64,000 nucleotides of DNA, from contig JAFDZC010000013.1 in NCBI GenBank assembly GCA_018267095.1, positions 62,001 through 126,000 on the forward strand, written 5' to 3'. Shown in pieces: positions 9,748 through 21,343 of this stretch (positions are counted from its first letter, which is position 1; each line of letters starts with the position of its first letter). This stretch comes from Bacteroidota bacterium. GTDB taxonomy: Bacteria > Bacteroidota > Bacteroidia > Flavobacteriales > Flavobacteriaceae. The notes beneath the pieces are model-generated. The model did no database searches. It saw nothing but the letters and a program-made list of their open reading frames with translations, and was not told the DNA's origin. A program made the translations under genes and the position numbers.

Positions 9748-11463
9748 ATGAAGCGATCTCAATTCATTGCAATCTTGATGGGAATGATGAGTTCAGTTAT
9801 ATCTGCACAAAACATCACACAAACTGAAATACTCGGTCGTCCAACAGACCACAGCATTACCGTGCAAGCTTTTTTTGATATGGATGTTGAAATGCATGTA
9901 CAATATGGGTTTGCTTCAGACAATTACACTTATGAAACGAATTGGCAACTTTTTCCGGCCAACCAGCCCGCTGAAGTGATCCTTGAAAATCTAATATCCA
10001 ATACAAATTATTTCTACCGAATTCAATACAGATTACCCGACGCTGAAATCATCAGTAGGCCCGAACACAGCTTTCATACCCAGCGCGATGTGAATGCTAC
10101 TTTTAGTTTTGTTGTTCAGGCCGATCCGCATTTGGACGAGCAAAGCAATCCGATTTTATATCAAAGATGTTTGCAAAATCAGCTTGAAGATCAGCCCGAT
10201 TTTATGATTGATTTAGGCGATTTTTTAATGACAGACAAACTCAAAAACCTCACAACCAACTCGGTTCCGCATGATACCATTCCGTACCGATGTAAACTTT
10301 TGAGAAGTTATTACGAAAAAATAGCCCATTCGGTGCCTTTGTATATCGCACTCGGAAATCACGAAGGAGAAAGCGGCTGGAACTTAAATAATACTTCTGA
10401 AAATATCGCTGTTTGGAACACACTCGAACGAAAAAAGTACTTTATGAACCCTTTTCCCGATGGCGGATTTTACACAGGCGATACGACCAATCATCCTTTT
10501 GTAGGGCAGCGCGAAAATTACTACGCCTGGCAATGGGGCGACGCTTTGTTTGTTGTGCTCGATCCGTATTGGTACACCAGCCCAAAGCCTACCGCAACTA
10601 CTGGTTGGCGTTGGACGTTGGGCGCTGCTCAATACAATTGGCTCAGAAATACGCTAGCCAACAGTACCGCCCAATACAAGTTTGTTTTTGCGCATCAAAT
10701 CGTTGGGGGTGATGCTGATGGAAGAGGCGGTGTTGAATTTGCCAATTTATACGAATGGGGCGGACAAAACCTAGATGGAACAGACGGTTGGCAGGCCAAT
10801 CGCCCAACTTGGGATATGCCGATTAAAGATTTACTCACCCAAAACCACGTGAATATTTTCTTTCACGGACACGACCATTTTTTTGGCAAGCAAGAAAAAG
10901 ACTGTCTCATTTATCAAGAAACCCCGCAACCCAGTCATCCGAACTTCAACAGTGTGACTTATGCCGCGACCTATGGATATCTTGAAGGTCAAATTTTGGC
11001 TAATTCAGGGCACATTCGCGTAACGGTTGCTCCGTCTGGAGTATTGGTTGAATATGTTCGAGCGTATTTACCGGAAAGCGAAAACAATACCCGGCAAAAT
11101 AAAGATGTATCGGCGAGTTATTTTATTCCGGCTCAAAATTGCTATACCCTCGGAATTGCGCCCAGCATGATTTGGAATGCCCAATATCCGGAAGACATGG
11201 TTTATCCGAATCCGTTTTCAAAAGAGACCACTTTGGCTTTCTCGGTCGTTGAATCGGAAGAAATATCTCTAGAAATTTATAATATAAACGGAGAACTCAT
11301 CCGAACTTTAATTCCGCAGCATTCGATGAACAGCGGTTCATACAAAGTAATTTGGGACGGACAAGAAGGCTCCGGAAATGAGGCTGCCAACGGAATTTAC
11401 CTCTACCAAATCAAACATCAATCCGGCCAGATTGATTCAGGCAAAATCATCCTCAAACGATAA
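9748..11463 (+). CDS. Secreted metallophosphoesterase (purple-acid-phosphatase-like), copy 2, with FlgD-Ig-type T9SS tail
   Basis: This 571-aa paralogue of the preceding protein has the same order of parts: signal peptide, Fn3-like domain (RPTDHSITVQ..LISNTNYFYRIQY), then ADPHLDE, DLGDFLMTD, ALGNHEGESGW, FVFAHQ and FFHGHDHFFG. In copy 1 the residue after FVFAH is His; here it is Gln. The tail differs: it is the FlgD Ig-like kind (ISLEIYNINGELIRTL..SYKVIWDGQEGSGNEAANGIY), not the short T9SS type A domain of copy 1. The pair may divide substrates or location. Confidence 0.88.
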   Translation: MKRSQFIAILMGMMSSVISAQNITQTEILGRPTDHSITVQAFFDMDVEMHVQYGFASDNYTYETNWQLFPANQPAEVILENLISNTNYFYRIQYRLPDAEIISRPEHSFHTQRDVNATFSFVVQADPHLDEQSNPILYQRCLQNQLEDQPDFMIDLGDFLMTDKLKNLTTNSVPHDTIPYRCKLLRSYYEKIAHSVPLYIALGNHEGESGWNLNNTSENIAVWNTLERKKYFMNPFPDGGFYTGDTTNHPFVGQRENYYAWQWGDALFVVLDPYWYTSPKPTATTGWRWTLGAAQYNWLRNTLANSTAQYKFVFAHQIVGGDADGRGGVEFANLYEWGGQNLDGTDGWQANRPTWDMPIKDLLTQNHVNIFFHGHDHFFGKQEKDCLIYQETPQPSHPNFNSVTYAATYGYLEGQILANSGHIRVTVAPSGVLVEYVRAYLPESENNTRQNKDVSASYFIPAQNCYTLGIAPSMIWNAQYPEDMVYPNPFSKETTLAFSVVESEEISLEIYNINGELIRTLIPQHSMNSGSYKVIWDGQEGSGNEAANGIYLYQIKHQSGQIDSGKIILKR

Positions 11464-11473
11464 TACACAGATT

Positions 11474-13087
11474 ATGAAAAAACTCGCTCTCTTGTTCGTT
11501 CTAGTCATCTGCGCTTTTGGTTATGCGCATGATTTACACCCGGGACAATTCCCTTTACATTCTTGGTCAAATTCCAAAAATCAAGTCGTGGCCGAAGGTA
11601 CTTTTTACATGCTCAAAAACAATTGCGTATATGTAGAAAATGCTCATTTAAAGATTGTTCAAATTCCGTTTCAATCGCTTTCAACAAAAGATCAAGATTA
11701 TGCTCTGGCCAAAAATCAGCGCGTGGTGGATTTGAATCAGAGCCCGTTTGATGAAAAAAAGTCTGAAGTCAACACGGAGATCATTTTTAATTCAGAAAAA
11801 ATCAAATTCATTGGCTTTTTTGGGGCTACACTTATCTTTTGCCTGATGTTTTTCATGCATCAAAAAAATATCCGCTATTTAATTCCTTTGATGATCGTCG
11901 CTTTGGTGACTTTAACTTATGGATTTACCGGGCAATTAACCGCTACCAATCCGGATTTTGTGCAATCAGCTTTTGCTCCGTTTTCATCTTCCGTGAGCAC
12001 CAGTTATGACAACACCTATTTTTATGTTCATTCCAAAGGAATTCCTAATCACACCATGATGGTGGGCATCTCCAACCACGGTTGGCAACAGCAAGTACCT
12101 ATACCACAGTGTTATATCAACGATAACGCTTGGAGTATTCCGCTGAATCCGGTCATGGCCGCAACACCGATTCCGATTGACGCGGTGCATTTTACCAGAG
12201 GAGCGATAGCTATTGCTGCCAACGGAGTACCTATTTTTAATTATCACACCAATACCGGGGTTGATTCTTATCTGGATGGACAACTTGATAATTATGGCGG
12301 ACATTGCGGTCGTGGCGATGATTATCACTATCATATTGCGCCCTTGCATTTATATAGTTTGGGCCAAACGACCACCAATTTGCCCTGTGCCTTTAGTTTT
12401 GACGGATTTGCGGTCTACGGAAGTTTAGAACCTGACGGAAGTCCGATGACAACCCTCGATGACAACCATGGGCATCTCGGTACGGACGGCGTTTATCACT
12501 ACCACGGAACCAGTACAGCGCCTTATATGATTGGCAATTTTGTTGGACAAGTTACCGAAGATGCCACACATCAGCTGATTCCGCAAGCTGCGGCGCATCC
12601 GGTACGCAATGAAAATTGGACACCTCTGAGCGGAGCTTTGATTACTTCATGCACGACCAATGCCAATAACAACGGTTATAATTTGAGTTATTCATTAAAC
12701 GGTACGCCTGGTTACGCAACCAATTTCAGTTGGAACGGAACGGCTTACACTTTCAATTATGTCACACCAACGGGAACAACCAACACAAATTACAATGGTT
12801 TTTCGCAATGTACGGTGCCTAATTTAGCGCAAGCTACTTTTGATCAAAATAAAGGAATTTACTTGGTTCCCAATCCGGCCAAAAACTTTGTCCAAATCCG
12901 TTTGAAAGATGAATCGTTGTCCCAAAAAATTCAAGCAATATCCATTTACAATGTACAAGGAAAAAAAATGTATGGGGCGAATCAATTTCAATCGCAGATC
13001 AATGTTCAAGGATGGCCAAGCGGCGTTTATTGGGTGAAAATAGTTGGTTCAGCTACATCAATTACGCAAAAATTAATCGTTGAATAA
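11474..13087 (+). CDS. YHYH-domain secreted protein with SHD1-like domain and internal membrane segments
   Basis: Start at 11474 opens a signal peptide (MKKLALLFVLVICAFGYAHD). Residues about 25-85 (LHSWSNSKNQVVAEGTF..IPFQSLSTKDQDY) resemble an SHD1 domain. Two hydrophobic segments follow at about 111-128 and 134-150. The rest is a YHYH domain: NYGGHCGRGDDYHYHIAP, a Gly/Asp-rich stretch, and DGVYHYHGT. YHYH proteins are of unknown function, often encoded near other secreted enzymes. It ends with a T9SS-type tail (YLVPNPAKNFVQIRL..GVYWVKIV). Membrane segments in the middle are unusual for a T9SS cargo. The gene begins 10 bases after the phosphoesterase and is followed by the DUF1566 gene after 4 bases. 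Confidence 0.8.
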   Translation: MKKLALLFVLVICAFGYAHDLHPGQFPLHSWSNSKNQVVAEGTFYMLKNNCVYVENAHLKIVQIPFQSLSTKDQDYALAKNQRVVDLNQSPFDEKKSEVNTEIIFNSEKIKFIGFFGATLIFCLMFFMHQKNIRYLIPLMIVALVTLTYGFTGQLTATNPDFVQSAFAPFSSSVSTSYDNTYFYVHSKGIPNHTMMVGISNHGWQQQVPIPQCYINDNAWSIPLNPVMAATPIPIDAVHFTRGAIAIAANGVPIFNYHTNTGVDSYLDGQLDNYGGHCGRGDDYHYHIAPLHLYSLGQTTTNLPCAFSFDGFAVYGSLEPDGSPMTTLDDNHGHLGTDGVYHYHGTSTAPYMIGNFVGQVTEDATHQLIPQAAAHPVRNENWTPLSGALITSCTTNANNNGYNLSYSLNGTPGYATNFSWNGTAYTFNYVTPTGTTNTNYNGFSQCTVPNLAQATFDQNKGIYLVPNPAKNFVQIRLKDESLSQKIQAISIYNVQGKKMYGANQFQSQINVQGWPSGVYWVKIVGSATSITQKLIVE

Positions 13088-13091
13088 GGTT

Positions 13092-14270
13092 ATGAAAAGA
13101 ATTTTGTTCGTCGCATTCTTGTTGGGCTGTATAAAAAATTATGGTCAGAGCGCTCTAAAAACAATGGCTTTGTTACCCGATACCGGTCAAACAATGAGTT
13201 ATACCAATACGTTTGGAGAGGACAATGACTACAACATCAATTCTCCGAGTTATTCATTGGGCAACGACGGAACACTTACCGATTTGATTACCGGCCTGAT
13301 GTGGCCAATTCAAGATGGCGGCGAAATGACTTTTGAAGCGGCTCAAACCTATTGCGAAAATCTAAATTTGGCTGGTTACCACGATTGGCGGTTACCGAGT
13401 CCGATGGAGGCATTTTCGATACTAAACCACCAACACAACAATCCAGCTTTGGATACGAATTACTTCACATCAAGCAATGCCGAATACTGGTGGACCAACG
13501 CTCCTCAAGTAGGCGATGCCAATAAAGTTTGGTGTACCAATGCCGGCGGAGGTATTGGCAATCATCCGAAATCTGAGACCATCAGTGCCGGTGGAATCAA
13601 AAGATTTCATGTACGAGCTGTGCGTCAAACCCAACCCACCGTCCAATTAACCAATCGTTTTACGGATCACAACGACGGAACAGTTACCGATGAACTCACT
13701 GGGCTGACTTGGCAAAAAATACCCAACGCCACAGCCATGACTTGGGAACAGGCGCTCAATTATGCTGAACAATTGACTTTGGCCGGAAATACAAATTGGC
13801 GGCTTCCGAACATCAAAGAATTACAATCGTTACATGACCCAGCACTCAGCAATCCGTCCATCAGCAGTATTTTTAACGGTTTAGGTGTTAGAAACTATTG
13901 GTCGTCAACCACATTATTCAATCAAAATTTAAAATCTTGGTATTGGAATACACAATTCGGAATCACGACCTATGATCTGAAAACCAACAGCAACTATGTG
14001 CTTTGCGTTTCGGGTGAGCCAAGTTTGGCCAACGAGGCTTTTACGCATCATGATTTAAAAATTCATCCCAATCCTGCTGATACCTTTTTGATGATTGACC
14101 CACAAGATACATCCGGACAGCATTCATATTCTTTATACAACATCTTAAGTCAAAAAGTCGCTCACTTTACCACATCTATTTTTGACTGTACACATTTAAC
14201 CAACGGTATTTATTTTTTGAGGATGGATGACGGAAAACTTGAAACGCAAAAAGTAATCATCAAACACTAA
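13092..14270 (+). CDS. Secreted protein with two DUF1566 (Lcl-type) domains and T9SS domain
   Basis: The ATG at 13092 gives a signal peptide (MKRILFVAFLLGCIKNYGQ); a TTG at 13080 is less likely because it overlaps the previous stop. Two DUF1566 units are visible: NDGTLTDLITGLMW..YHDWRLPSPMEAF and NDGTVTDELTGLTWQ..NTNWRLPNIKELQSL, each followed by YWWT/YWSS segments. DUF1566 relates to adhesin-like modules. A T9SS type A tail closes the protein and its last 41 coding bases are identical to those of the phosphoesterase at 8110-9744. Probably the last gene of the 8110-14270 operon. Confidence 0.85.
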   Translation: MKRILFVAFLLGCIKNYGQSALKTMALLPDTGQTMSYTNTFGEDNDYNINSPSYSLGNDGTLTDLITGLMWPIQDGGEMTFEAAQTYCENLNLAGYHDWRLPSPMEAFSILNHQHNNPALDTNYFTSSNAEYWWTNAPQVGDANKVWCTNAGGGIGNHPKSETISAGGIKRFHVRAVRQTQPTVQLTNRFTDHNDGTVTDELTGLTWQKIPNATAMTWEQALNYAEQLTLAGNTNWRLPNIKELQSLHDPALSNPSISSIFNGLGVRNYWSSTTLFNQNLKSWYWNTQFGITTYDLKTNSNYVLCVSGEPSLANEAFTHHDLKIHPNPADTFLMIDPQDTSGQHSYSLYNILSQKVAHFTTSIFDCTHLTNGIYFLRMDDGKLETQKVIIKH

Positions 14271-14315
14271 TCTACTGAACCAAAACAATCTACACAATAA
14301 ATCAATCCTATCCAT

Positions 14316-14765
14316 ATGAAAACTATTTTGAGCATTTATTTACAATTTAAAATACTCACGTTTATTATTTACGGATTGATTGGTTTGACCTTTTCATCTT
14401 GCTCAAAAACGAATAATCTTGAATCAAATTCTCATCTGTTTTTATTTGAGCATATTCTGAGTGAATTAGAAATTACATCCGCTCAAAAAACACAATTTTC
14501 ATCCATTTTAAATAACTTTAAAGAAAAAGAAAATCACATTCAGAAAACCATCAAAAGTCATCGGGAAAATCTCTACAAAGAAATCTTATCTGAACATCCG
14601 GACGTTAATGTAGTATCCGATTTAAATAGATACATTGCTGATGAACAATATTACGTTGAATGTTTAGCCGCACAACAATTGATGGAATTAAAAAAAATCT
14701 GTAATAAAACACAGTTAGCACAACTAAAGCAAATTCTTGAAAATCGAGCCATAACTGATTTATAA
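14316..14765 (+). CDS. Small lipoprotein, CpxP/Spy-like helical (tentative)
   Basis: This 149-aa protein has a hydrophobic N-terminus and lipobox-like FSSC (Cys about 30). The rest is helical and charged: LEITSAQKTQFSSILNNFKEKENHIQ and QQLMELKKICNKTQLAQLKQIL. The spacing of T-x-x-Q-x-x-x-F/L motifs recalls CpxP/Spy periplasmic proteins that sense envelope stress or bind metal. That assignment is a motif-level inference. It stands between the T9SS cluster and the second LRR gene and may belong to neither. Confidence 0.6.
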   Translation: MKTILSIYLQFKILTFIIYGLIGLTFSSCSKTNNLESNSHLFLFEHILSELEITSAQKTQFSSILNNFKEKENHIQKTIKSHRENLYKEILSEHPDVNVVSDLNRYIADEQYYVECLAAQQLMELKKICNKTQLAQLKQILENRAITDL

Positions 14766-14839
14766 ATTTTATTCATCAATTGATAAATGGTTATTCTTTT
14801 TAGCTTTTTGACTACTTTTATAAGGCTAAAAAACAAACC

Positions 14840-15814
14840 ATGAAAAAACGATTCCTCCTAGCCTTTAGCATTTTATACTCTTCATTAGGCTTTGCTCAGA
14901 TTGTGAATATACCCGATCCGGTTTTCAAAACTCTGTTGTTATCGGCTGATGAAAGTAATAATATTGCCAAAGATGAAAACCAAAACTCTATTCGTATTGA
15001 TGCCAATCAAGATGGTGAAATCCAAATTTCTGAAGCGTTAATTATTGATTGGTTAAGTATTTCACATAACAACTTAACGTCATTAACCGGAATTGAAGCC
15101 TTTGGTAACTTGAGTGTACTTACGTTGTCTTCTACTTCTCTGGTAAGTTTGGGCGAAGTCCAACAAATGATGAATCTAACGTCTCTACAAGTTTATTGTA
15201 GTTCAATCACCTCAATTTCATTTCATGAAATGCATTCGCTCAAGTATCTCATTATTGGATCTAACACACCTATCACGGACATTGATCTTTGCGGCACTTC
15301 TGTCTTTTCTTTGTATTGCAACAACAATCCAACCTTGCAATCGATTAATTTTAAAAATAATGTGGTTTCCGGAATGAATCTCGGAGAAGTTTTAAAAGGA
15401 TTTCCGCCTCCGTTGCCCAACATTTGGTTAGAAAACAATACGGCGTTGCAAAATATCTGTTATGATGCAGGAGAATATCCGGCCATTGTCGCCTTGATTG
15501 ACCCCAATTTATTAGCCAATATTAATTTTACGATTGATTGCGACAGTAGTTGCCTGTTGGCTAATGAACAAAAAATTCAAAATGCATTAACTCTTTGGCC
15601 TAATCCGGTTGGAAATTCTTTGCATATTGAAAGCATGCCTAATACTCCATTGCAATCTGTCAAAATATGCAATTCCTTGGGACAACTAATCCATTCTTAT
15701 TCAGCACAAGATAATTTGTTGACAATCGATGTTGCGAATTTAGCAAGCGGGTGCTATTTCTTAGAATTAAATTCTAACCAAGAAAAAGTCACCAAAAAGT
15801 TTGTGAAAATGTAA
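14840..15814 (+). CDS. Secreted LRR protein with T9SS domain, copy 2
   Basis: This 324-aa protein has a signal peptide (MKKRFLLAFSILYSSLGFAQ), then IVNIPDPVFKTLLL, an EF-hand-like loop DANQDGEIQISEAL, and LRR-like units (ISHNNLTSLTGIEAFGNLS). The tail is a T9SS type A domain (LWPNPVGNSLHIES..GCYFLELNS). The order of parts repeats that of 6867-7985 but with fewer LRRs. It faces the permease gene at 15855 across a 40-base gap. Confidence 0.83.
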   Translation: MKKRFLLAFSILYSSLGFAQIVNIPDPVFKTLLLSADESNNIAKDENQNSIRIDANQDGEIQISEALIIDWLSISHNNLTSLTGIEAFGNLSVLTLSSTSLVSLGEVQQMMNLTSLQVYCSSITSISFHEMHSLKYLIIGSNTPITDIDLCGTSVFSLYCNNNPTLQSINFKNNVVSGMNLGEVLKGFPPPLPNIWLENNTALQNICYDAGEYPAIVALIDPNLLANINFTIDCDSSCLLANEQKIQNALTLWPNPVGNSLHIESMPNTPLQSVKICNSLGQLIHSYSAQDNLLTIDVANLASGCYFLELNSNQEKVTKKFVKM

Positions 15815-15854
15815 TCGATATGAAAATGAGCTGTCTTAAAATAGAAAGCTTTTT

Positions 15855-17783
15855 TTAACCAACTGATTGACCGTTGAGCTTGCTGTTTTTATAACTGAAT
15901 CCGAAGTAAATACTCAGACCAATGAGCAACCAAATGGTAAAATAAATCCAGTTCCAAACGCTGAGTTCGGCCATCATATAAAGACACGAAACCAAACCTA
16001 AAAGCGGAATCAACGACAAATTGCTGCGATATGCCCAAAGCACCAATCCGAGCAAAACAATCATAAAAATCCACATCGGAATTTTGTGCTGAAACAAAGC
16101 AAATCCGCTTTGGTATTTTTGATTTTCACTAATTGGAAGCTCATCAATTAAGGCTTTATATGTGGTTTCGTCGTTGTGATAATCGCTGAGCAAAGCTTCT
16201 AGGTCTGCATTTTCAGCATGCTTCGGGTTTTTAGCAATTAAAAAGTTGGTCACCGATTTCGTTTGAATAGCATCTAACGAAGTCACAATATCTTCGGGCG
16301 CATTGATTTGTTTTTCGTTGGTGATAAAATCCATCGTTGCTTTTTTGTTATAGGTAAAAGCGAACGTGAGCCCGACCAACAATAAAATCGGTGCAATGAA
16401 TTTCGCATTGATATACGGTGTTTTGAATTTCCCGCGTGGAATATCGGGCTTGTTCTGCAACACCAAAACACCGGCGCAAACCAAAACAAAGGCAAACAAA
16501 GTTCCGATGCTACACAAATCTGTCACCATGGTCAAATTCAGAAACAAAGCCGGAACCGCTACCACAAAACCGGTTACTATCGTGGCGTATGAAGGGGTTT
16601 TATATTTCGGGTGTACTCGCGAATAACGCTTAGGTAATAATCCGTCGCGGCTCATGCTCATCCAAATACGTGGTTGCCCCATCTGAAAAACCAGCAAGAC
16701 GCTGGCCATGGCAACTACTGCACTTACCGCAATAATTCCGGACATCCATTTGAGGTTGAGTTTGTCAAAAACAAAAGCCAAGGGATCGCCTACATTAAGT
16801 TCGCTATATGAAACCATTCCGGTTAAAACCAGTGCAATCACAATGTATAAAATAGTACAAACAATAATGGCCCACATCATACCACGCGGCAAGTCACGCT
16901 GTGGATTTTTACATTCTTCTGCTGTGGTCGAAATCGCGTCAAAACCAATATACGCAAAGAAAACCGCGGAAACTCCTTTGAGTACACCCCCAATTCCATT
17001 CGGAGCAAACGGGTGCCAATTTTCAGTATCGACATAAAAAATACCGACTGCAATTACCAATAAAATAATACAAAGTTTAACCACAACCATCAAATTACTG
17101 GCGTTGCGCGATTCTTTCATGCCGCGATAAACCAAAGCCGTAATAATAATGATGATCAGTAAAGCCGGTAAATCAGCCACCAAATGAAAAGATTCAATCG
17201 TCGGCGCCGATGTCCAAGCGGTGTAGGCATGTTGCAAACCTTCGTCTAAATTTTCAAAAGTTTTTCCGCCTTGCATGAGCGCCGTGGCATCTTTAAAACC
17301 GTTCGAAGCCGTTAGATAATCCATCTGAATATATTGCGGCAAATGAATGTTCATGCTCTCGAGCAAGCCCGTAAAATAATCGCTCCAAGAAATGGCTACG
17401 GTAATATTGCCAATGGCATATTCCATAATGAGCGCCCAGCCAATAATCCAAGCAATGATTTCACCAAAAGCCACATAAGAATAAGTGTAAGCACTGCCCG
17501 AAACCGGAACCATCGAAGCAAATTCTGCATAAGCAAAGGCGGCAAAACCACAGGCCAAAGCTGTAAACAAAAACAAAAATATCACTGCCGGCCCACCGTC
17601 TGCACTGGCTTTGCCGATGGTGCTGAAAATTCCCGCACCAATAATAGCGGCAATTCCAAAGGCTGTTAAATCGCGCGTGGTGAGGTGTTTTCCTAAAGCA
17701 TGATGTCCGTCGGATTCATTTTTTTCAACTTGTTTGAGAATATCATGAACTGATTTTTTGCGGAATAAACTTGAAAATAACAT
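15855..17783 (-). CDS. APC-superfamily amino acid permease (cationic amino acid transporter type)
   Basis: This 642-aa membrane protein has about 12-14 hydrophobic segments. The first carries FGIAAIIGAGIFSTIG, the substrate-binding GAGIF motif of APC transporters; EYAIGNITVAISWSDYF and the FFAYIGFDAISTTAEECKNPQRDLPRGM block are typical of the CAT/YfnA group. An insert of roughly 100 polar residues (about 480-580) interrupts the last membrane segments. The likely role is uptake of amino acids driven by an ion gradient; substrate is not certain. It is transcribed away from katG; the start ATG is at 17783. Confidence 0.9.
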   Translation of the reverse strand: MLFSSLFRKKSVHDILKQVEKNESDGHHALGKHLTTRDLTAFGIAAIIGAGIFSTIGKASADGGPAVIFLFLFTALACGFAAFAYAEFASMVPVSGSAYTYSYVAFGEIIAWIIGWALIMEYAIGNITVAISWSDYFTGLLESMNIHLPQYIQMDYLTASNGFKDATALMQGGKTFENLDEGLQHAYTAWTSAPTIESFHLVADLPALLIIIIITALVYRGMKESRNASNLMVVVKLCIILLVIAVGIFYVDTENWHPFAPNGIGGVLKGVSAVFFAYIGFDAISTTAEECKNPQRDLPRGMMWAIIVCTILYIVIALVLTGMVSYSELNVGDPLAFVFDKLNLKWMSGIIAVSAVVAMASVLLVFQMGQPRIWMSMSRDGLLPKRYSRVHPKYKTPSYATIVTGFVVAVPALFLNLTMVTDLCSIGTLFAFVLVCAGVLVLQNKPDIPRGKFKTPYINAKFIAPILLLVGLTFAFTYNKKATMDFITNEKQINAPEDIVTSLDAIQTKSVTNFLIAKNPKHAENADLEALLSDYHNDETTYKALIDELPISENQKYQSGFALFQHKIPMWIFMIVLLGLVLWAYRSNLSLIPLLGLVSCLYMMAELSVWNWIYFTIWLLIGLSIYFGFSYKNSKLNGQSVG

Positions 17784-17893
17784 GCTTTATTTTTTTATGA
17801 CAAACAAATATAAGATTATTCGTTTACGATTGAAGAATGTATTTAAGAATAACCTTAAGCTATTTTAAAATAAAAACAAATAATTAAAAACAA

Positions 17894-17923
17894 TTATTTC
17901 AAGATGGATAGCGCGTACTTTTG
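17894..17923 (+). promoter_or_regulatory. Candidate katG promoter
   Basis: TACTTTTG at 17916-17923 fits the Bacteroidota -7 box TAnnTTTG. TTA lies 19 bp upstream at 17894, one base off the -33 TTG. The box is 44 bases before katG. Confidence 0.65.
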
Positions 17924-17961
17924 ATACAACTCAATTATAAAATTATTAACCCGAAAAATAA

Positions 17962-20154
<2,193 letters not shown>

Positions 20155-20180
20155 ATCAGTTGTTTAGGATTAATTAATTT

Positions 20181-20213
20181 AAAAAGCGTTTCAAATATAT
20201 GGAACGCTTTTTT
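20181..20213 (+). terminator. Terminator after katG
   Basis: AAAAAGCGTT pairs with AACGCTTTTT across a 12-base loop and leads into a T run. Confidence 0.75.
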
Positions 20214-20302
20214 GGTATTTGTGTTGATTCAGAATAGTTATAAAATATGTTGGAATAAGAAAATTGAATGCGAAAAAAAACAGATTAAATTAACATAATA
20301 TG

Positions 20303-20310
20303 TACCTTTG
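20303..20310 (+). promoter_or_regulatory. Candidate promoter (-7 box) of the peroxiredoxin operon
   Basis: TACCTTTG matches TAnnTTTG exactly, 40 bases before the peroxiredoxin start. No clear TTG is seen at -33. Confidence 0.6.
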
Positions 20311-20350
20311 CAGCGTAAAATTTATAACCCATTTTTAAATCATAATTACC

Positions 20351-20989
20351 ATGTCATTAGTAGGAAAAAAATTCCCAAACATCACCGTAGACGCCATTTC
20401 ATTTATGGGCGATAACCTCAGAATCAACGTGCTGGATGAAGCTGTTGAAAACAAGAAAAAAGTGATTCTTTTTTGGTATCCGAAAGATTTTACTTTTGTT
20501 TGCCCAACTGAGTTACACGCTTTTCAGGCCGCTTTGCAAGAATTTGAAAAAAGAAACACTATGGTCATTGGTGCTTCTTGTGACACCAATGAAGTTCACT
20601 TTGCTTGGTTGAACACCCCAAAAAATGCCGGTGGAATAGAAGGTGTGACATATCCGATTTTGGCCGACACCAACCGAAATTTATCAACCGTTTTAGGAAT
20701 TTTAGACATCGAGTCTAGCGAATATAACGAAGAAACCGACAGCGTTATTCTTGAAGGTTCAAACGTTACTTTCCGTGCTACTTATTTGATTGATGAAGAT
20801 GGAAAAATCTTCCACGAAAGTGTGAACGATATGCCGCTCGGAAGAAATGTAAACGAATATTTGCGTCTGATTGATGCCTACACCCACGTTCAGACCAAAG
20901 GTGAAGTTTGTCCGGCCAATTGGGAAGAAGGCAAAGACGCAATGAGCGCAGACAGAAACAGCACTGCTCAATATTTGTCATCACACTAA
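20351..20989 (+). CDS. 2-Cys peroxiredoxin (AhpC/Prx1 type)
   Basis: This 212-aa thiol peroxidase has the peroxidatic Cys51 in DFTFVCPTELHAF and the resolving cysteine near the C-terminus in GEVCPANWEEG, so it is a typical dimeric 2-Cys enzyme. It reduces hydrogen peroxide and organic hydroperoxides using thioredoxin. A thioredoxin-like gene starts 10 bases downstream and is the likely electron donor. Confidence 0.93.
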   Translation: MSLVGKKFPNITVDAISFMGDNLRINVLDEAVENKKKVILFWYPKDFTFVCPTELHAFQAALQEFEKRNTMVIGASCDTNEVHFAWLNTPKNAGGIEGVTYPILADTNRNLSTVLGILDIESSEYNEETDSVILEGSNVTFRATYLIDEDGKIFHESVNDMPLGRNVNEYLRLIDAYTHVQTKGEVCPANWEEGKDAMSADRNSTAQYLSSH

Positions 20990-20999
20990 AATATCGAGC

Positions 21000-21308
21000 A
21001 TGCTTACAGAACTTAATCAGGATAATTTAGCTGAAATCGTTCAACAAAATGCAAAAGTTGCGGTTCAATTTTCGGCTTCATGGTGTGGCAATTGCCGTAT
21101 TATGAAACCCAAATTCAAAAAACATGCTGACGAAAACCCTGAAATAACTTTTGTTTTGGCTGATGCTGAACTTTATCCGCAATCAAGACAACTGGCAAAC
21201 GTTTCTAATTTACCGACTTTTGCTGTTTTTGAGAATGGACAATTAATCAGCGAGAAACAAACCAACAAAGCCGAGGTACTTGAGGCTTTAATCAAAGAAT
21301 TACAATAA
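21000..21308 (+). CDS. Thioredoxin-like protein
   Basis: This 102-aa thioredoxin-fold protein has the redox site WCGNC (Cys29, Cys32) instead of the classical WCGPC, and the cis-Pro in VSNLPTFAVF. It has no signal peptide, so it acts in the cytoplasm. Its place directly after the peroxiredoxin gene suggests it recycles that enzyme. The change from Pro to Asn in the active site should shift its redox potential. Confidence 0.9.
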   Translation: MLTELNQDNLAEIVQQNAKVAVQFSASWCGNCRIMKPKFKKHADENPEITFVLADAELYPQSRQLANVSNLPTFAVFENGQLISEKQTNKAEVLEALIKELQ

Positions 21309-21343
21309 TTACCAGCCAAAAGCGTTAAACAAATTAAAGTGCT

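Noticed and set aside
16366-17669. Several + strand frames inside the permease gene
   Set aside because: All are antisense to conserved membrane segments and show no family pattern.
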